DNA of 64,000 nucleotides from Candidatus Sodalis endolongispinus (GTDB lineage Bacteria; Pseudomonadota; Gammaproteobacteria; Enterobacterales; Enterobacteriaceae): NCBI RefSeq assembly GCF_018777395.1, contig NZ_JAFJYC010000001.1, positions 682,001 to 746,000 of the forward strand, read 5' to 3'. Shown piece by piece: positions 58,154 to 64,000 of this stretch (position 1 is its first letter; each line of letters starts with the position of its first letter). The notes under the pieces were generated by a model. It saw only the letters and a program-made list of their open reading frames with translations, ran no database searches and was not told where the DNA came from. The position numbers and the translations under genes were made by a program.

Positions 58154-58783
58154 ATGTCTGAACTGGTAACTGTAGCTCGCCCCTACGCCAAAGCGGCTTT
58201 TGACTTTGCCGTCGAGCGCCAGGCGGTGGCGCACTGGCAGGCGATGCTGACGTTCTGTGCCGAGGTGAGCCGCAATGAGCGGATCGCCGAACTGCTATCA
58301 GGTGCGGTTGCGCCCGAGAATCTGGCGGAGACGTTTATCGCGGTATGTGGCGAGGAGCTTGATGCCGCCGGCCAGAACCTAATACGGGTGATGGCGGAAA
58401 ACAGGCGTCTGACGGTTTTGCCGGATGTGCTGGACCAGTTCATCCTTTTGCGCGCGGCGCAAGAGGCGACTGTGGAAGTGGACGTTATTTCCGCCAGCAC
58501 GTTGAAAGAAGAACAACTGGCAAAAATCAGCGCCGCGATGGAACAACGTCTGTCACGCAAAGTTAAGCTGAATTGCAAAATTGATAAGTCTGTCGTGTCC
58601 GGCGTCGTTATTCGCGCGGGCGATATGGTGATAGACGGCAGCGTACGCGGTCGTCTGGAGCGCCTGGCAGACGTCTTGCAGTCTTTAAGGGGACTGGAGC
58701 ATGCAACTGAATTCCACCGAAATCAGCGAACTGATCAAGCAGCGCATTGCTCAGTTCAATGTAGTGAGCGAAGCTCACAATGA
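58154..58783 (+). CDS. atpH: ATP synthase subunit delta, with lost stop codon
   Basis: The first 177 residues match E. coli delta ([22 protein letters not shown] to [13 protein letters not shown]), which links the stalk to F1. After the last normal codon the sequence is TCTTTAAGG. With one T fewer it would read Ser-stop as in E. coli. As it stands, translation runs on for 32 residues in a different frame from atpA and ends at 58783, overlapping atpA by 83 bases. The core domain is intact. The tail may disturb assembly or be removed, or the extra T (58684-58686) may be an error. Confidence 0.9.
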   Translation: MSELVTVARPYAKAAFDFAVERQAVAHWQAMLTFCAEVSRNERIAELLSGAVAPENLAETFIAVCGEELDAAGQNLIRVMAENRRLTVLPDVLDQFILLRAAQEATVEVDVISASTLKEEQLAKISAAMEQRLSRKVKLNCKIDKSVVSGVVIRAGDMVIDGSVRGRLERLADVLQSLRGLEHATEFHRNQRTDQAAHCSVQCSERSSQ

Positions 58784-60242
58784 AGGTACTATCGTTTCCG
58801 TCAGCGACGGGATCATCCGCGTACACGGTCTGGCCGAAGTGATGCAGGGTGAAATGATCGCGCTGCCCGGCAACCGTTTCGCCATCGCTATGAACCTGGA
58901 GCGTGACTCCGTCGGCGCCGTGGTCATGGGGCCGTATGCCGATCTGGCCGAAGGCATGAAAGTCAAATGCACCGGCCGTATTCTCGAAGTGCCGGTCGGT
59001 CGCGGCCTGCTTGGCCGCGTGGTGAACACCCTGGGTGCGCCTATCGACGGTAAAGGCCCGCTGGAGCACGACGGCTTCTCTGCCGTTGAAGCGATTGCGC
59101 CGGGCGTTATCGAAAGTCAGTCGGTCGATGAACCGGTACAGACCGGTTATAAATCCGTCGACGCCATGATTCCTATCGGCCGCGGTCAGCGTGAGCTTAT
59201 CATCGGCGACCGTCAGACCGGTAAATCGGCGCTGGCCATCGATGCCATCATCAACCAGCGCGACAGCGGCATCAAATGTATCTATGTCGCCATCGGCCAG
59301 AAAGCGTCCACTATCGCCAACGTGGTGCGTAAGCTGGAAGAGCACGGCGCGGTGGCGAACACTATCGTCGTGGTCGCCACCGCATCCGAATCCGCCGCGT
59401 TGCAGTATCTGGCGCCGTATGCCGGTTGCGCCATGGGCGAATACTTCCGCGATCGCGGTGAAGACGCGCTGATCATTTATGATGATCTCTCCAAGCAGGC
59501 CGTGGCGTATCGCCAGATCTCCCTGCTGCTCCGTCGTCCGCCCGGCCGTGAAGCCTATCCTGGCGACGTATTCTACCTGCATTCCCGTTTGCTGGAGCGC
59601 GCCTCCCGCGTCAACGCGGAATACGTTGAGCAGTTCACCCAGGGCGAAGTGAAGGGCAAAACCGGTTCGTTAACCGCGCTGCCTATCATCGAAACCCAGG
59701 CCGGTGACGTTTCCGCGTTCGTTCCGACCAACGTGATTTCCATCACCGACGGTCAGATCTTCCTGGAATCGAACCTGTTCAACGCCGGTATCCGTCCCGC
59801 AGTTAACCCGGGGATCTCGGTATCCCGCGTCGGCGGCGCCGCTCAGACCAAGATAATGAAGAAACTGTCCGGCGGTATCCGTACCGCGCTGGCGCAGTAC
59901 CGTGAATTGGCCGCCTTCTCCCAGTTCGCCTCCGATCTGGATGACGCGACCCGCAAGCAGTTAAACCACGGTCAGAAAGTGACCGAGCTGCTGAAGCAGA
60001 AACAGTATGCGCCGATGTCGGTCGCCCAGCAGGCGCTGGTGCTGTTTGCGGCGGAGCGCGGCTATCTGGAAGATGTCGAGCTGGCGAAAATCGGTGATTT
60101 TGAAGCCGCGCTGATGGCCTACGTGGACCGCGAGCAGGGCGAATTGATGCAACAAATCAACCAGACCGGCGCTTATAACGATGATATCGAAGGCAAGCTG
60201 AAAGGCATTCTCGATACCTTCAAGGCAACCCAGTCCTGGTAA
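58701..60242 (+). CDS. atpA: ATP synthase subunit alpha
   Basis: 513 residues, E. coli length. Non-catalytic nucleotide site [15 protein letters not shown] (Walker A near residue 169), [47 protein letters not shown] and the RVGGAAQ segment. Its start lies inside the run-on tail of atpH, behind a GGGGACTGGAG site. Intact. Confidence 0.98.
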   Translation: MQLNSTEISELIKQRIAQFNVVSEAHNEGTIVSVSDGIIRVHGLAEVMQGEMIALPGNRFAIAMNLERDSVGAVVMGPYADLAEGMKVKCTGRILEVPVGRGLLGRVVNTLGAPIDGKGPLEHDGFSAVEAIAPGVIESQSVDEPVQTGYKSVDAMIPIGRGQRELIIGDRQTGKSALAIDAIINQRDSGIKCIYVAIGQKASTIANVVRKLEEHGAVANTIVVVATASESAALQYLAPYAGCAMGEYFRDRGEDALIIYDDLSKQAVAYRQISLLLRRPPGREAYPGDVFYLHSRLLERASRVNAEYVEQFTQGEVKGKTGSLTALPIIETQAGDVSAFVPTNVISITDGQIFLESNLFNAGIRPAVNPGISVSRVGGAAQTKIMKKLSGGIRTALAQYRELAAFSQFASDLDDATRKQLNHGQKVTELLKQKQYAPMSVAQQALVLFAAERGYLEDVELAKIGDFEAALMAYVDREQGELMQQINQTGAYNDDIEGKLKGILDTFKATQSW

Positions 60243-60292
60243 CGCGCTATGGCCTGCGTGAGCAGGCCATAAAGCAATGAGGAGAAGCAGAA

Positions 60293-62571
<2,279 letters not shown>

Positions 62572-62591
62572 CGCCTTGAGAGGAGGGTGAT

Positions 62592-63014
62592 ATGGCTGCA
62601 AAAACTTACCATCTGGATGTGGTCAGCGCCGAAAAACAGATGTTTTCCGGGCTGGTTGAAAAAATCCAGGTGACGGGCAGCGAAGGCGAGATGGGGATTT
62701 TCTCCGGCCACGCGCCGCTGCTCACCGCCATTAAGCCCGGTATGGTGCGTATCGTTAAAGAGCACGGCAACGAAGAGTATATCTACCTGTCCGGTGGCGT
62801 GCTCGAAGTGCAGCCCAGTACGGTGACCGTACTGGCCGATACCGCCATTCGTGGCGAGGATCTTGACGAAGCGAGAGCAATGGAGTCCAAGCGTAAAGCG
62901 GAAGAGCATATCAATAACTCCCACGGTGATATTGATTATGCCCAGGCCTCTGCCGAGCTCTCCAAAGCGCTGGCGAAACTGCTGGTCATCGAATTGACCA
63001 AAAAAGCGATGTAA
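62592..63014 (+). CDS. atpC: ATP synthase subunit epsilon
   Basis: 140 residues (E. coli 139). N-terminal beta-sandwich ([46 protein letters not shown]) and C-terminal helices ([18 protein letters not shown]). Inhibits ATP hydrolysis. Last gene of the operon. Intact. Confidence 0.97.
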   Translation: MAAKTYHLDVVSAEKQMFSGLVEKIQVTGSEGEMGIFSGHAPLLTAIKPGMVRIVKEHGNEEYIYLSGGVLEVQPSTVTVLADTAIRGEDLDEARAMESKRKAEEHINNSHGDIDYAQASAELSKALAKLLVIELTKKAM

Positions 63015-63028
63015 TCAAGAGGGTATGC

Positions 63029-63061
63029 AAAAAGGCCGGTCATAATGACCGGCTTTTTTTA
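63029..63061 (+). terminator. Terminator of the atp operon
   Basis: Stem AAGCCGGTCAT-type arms (GGCCGGTCA / TGACCGGC) around a TAA loop, A-run before and seven or more T after, 15 bases past atpC. Confidence 0.92.
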
Positions 63062-63295
63062 TCTTTAATTAAGTGAACGGCCAAAGTGAGGTCCGCCAAG
63101 GGGATTTCGCCACTGTTGCGCTGAAAAAAACGTCAAGCGCAGCGTCATTTTCCTTTCTGGCAACACAAACGTGACAAATAGCCTTAGCGCCGGGCGGCTA
63201 GGCCCTGTAAAGTGTTTTTCATGCCAAAATATGTAGTAATCCCGCCTGCGAACGGGTTTACTTTCGTCTGATAATTAAGGTTCCACAGGATGGTT

Positions 63296-64000
63296 ATGTC
63301 TAATCGAGCTTTAAGCGTGGTTGTCCTTGCCGCGGGCAAAGGAAGTCGTATGTTTTCCGCCTTGCCGAAAGTGCTGCATCCCCCCCTTGCCGGCAAAGCC
63401 ATGGTGCAACACGTTATCGATGCCGCCACGCAGCTGGGCGCGGCGCGCATTCACCTGGTCTACGGTCACGGCGGCGAGCTGCTGCGTGAGCGGCTTGCCC
63501 GGCAGGATGCGCCTTTAAATTGGGTGCTACAGGCCGAACAGCGCGGCACCGGCCATGCCGTTCAGCAGACGCTGGCGGACCTGCGCGACGAAGAAGATGT
63601 CTTAATCCTGTACGGCGATGTACCGCTTATTTCTCCCGACACATTGCAGCGCCTGCTGGCGGCGCGTCCGCAGGGTGGCATCGGCCTACTGACGGTGACA
63701 CTGGACAATCCTGAGGGTTATGGCCGTATCGTGCGCATTAACGGTGAGGTGGCCGGTATCGTCGAGCAGAAAGATGCCAGCCAGCAGCAGCGGCAAATTA
63801 AAGAAATCAATACCGGTATTCTGGTCGCCGGCGGCGAGGATATCAAACGCTGGTTGGGGCAGTTAACCAACGAGAACGCGCAGGGCGAGTTCTATCTGAC
63901 GGACATCATCGCCATGGCCTGGCATGAAGGCCGTAAGATCAACGCGGTACAGCCCGCCCGGCAGACAGAGGTCGAAGGCGTCAACAACCGGCTGCAGCTT
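63296..64000 (+). CDS. glmU: N-acetylglucosamine-1-phosphate uridyltransferase / acetyltransferase, cut by window end
   Basis: Makes UDP-GlcNAc for peptidoglycan and LPS. The first 235 codons are present and open: [21 protein letters not shown] (uridyltransferase signature), [24 protein letters not shown] and [10 protein letters not shown] at the end. Compared with E. coli, LHTLAGK has become LHPPLAGK, one codon longer, through a C7 run (63380-63386). The change sits just after the nucleotide-binding loop, and the frame is kept. The acetyltransferase half lies outside. Confidence 0.94.
   Translation, partial: MSNRALSVVVLAAGKGSRMFSALPKVLHPPLAGKAMVQHVIDAATQLGAARIHLVYGHGGELLRERLARQDAPLNWVLQAEQRGTGHAVQQTLADLRDEEDVLILYGDVPLISPDTLQRLLAARPQGGIGLLTVTLDNPEGYGRIVRINGEVAGIVEQKDASQQQRQIKEINTGILVAGGEDIKRWLGQLTNENAQGEFYLTDIIAMAWHEGRKINAVQPARQTEVEGVNNRLQL

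Overview
The window looks like the chromosome of an enterobacterial insect symbiont at an early stage of genome decay, most like Sodalis (S. glossinidius or a close relative). This is inferred from four things. The core genes are E. coli/Serratia-like over their full length. The LPS core genes are of the Klebsiella/Serratia type (wabG, waaE, walW). About eighteen genes are broken by single small indels or point nonsense changes. Almost no intact mobile DNA is present.

Layout. 1-12503: LPS core and lipid A region (waaC, a heptosyltransferase pseudogene, waaZ-like, waaL pseudogene, walW on the other strand, glycosyltransferases, waaQ, wabG, waaA, waaE). 12500-22335: the conserved block coaD-mutM-rpmGB-radC-coaBC-dut-slmA-pyrE-rph-yicC. 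Here mutM has lost its ATG, pyrE has an internal deletion, rph has two nonsense codons, and a 2-kb AT-rich insert with a decayed effector-like gene separates pyrE from rph. 22336-31322: IS remnant in a perfect 100-bp palindrome, decayed chaperone-usher fimbrial operon, membrane protein, oppA-like pseudogene, a 4 x 35 bp tandem repeat and a cold-shock gene. 31964-36007: aapJQMP amino-acid ABC transporter. 36706-39063: a second effector-like gene with a papain-fold/deamidase C-terminus, frameshifted at a C7 tract, and a frameshifted ROK regulator. 39471-45626: an rRNA operon on the minus strand (16S-tRNAGlu-23S-5S-tRNAThr-5S). 45783-52582: yieP, kup (pseudo), ravA, viaA (pseudo), asnC (pseudo), mioC. 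52590-52870: oriC. 52950-64000: mnmG, rsmG, the atp operon and the start of glmU.

The most novel signal is a pair of unlinked genes, at 18723-20280 (minus) and 36706-37847 (plus). They share an upstream regulatory block at the same distance from the start codon and a homologous N-terminal region, but carry unrelated C-terminal domains. This is a modular, probably secreted, effector family. One C-terminus carries a Cys-His-Asp arrangement typical of papain-fold glutamine deamidase toxins. Both genes are broken at homopolymers that each lack one base.

Other notable points are a probable rrnC/rrnD recombination junction inside the rRNA operon, an intervening sequence in helix 45 of 23S rRNA, a start-codon loss in mutM next to its catalytic proline, and a stop-codon loss in atpH. 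Many of the lesions are one-base changes in homopolymers, so both true slippage and sequencing error should be kept in mind.
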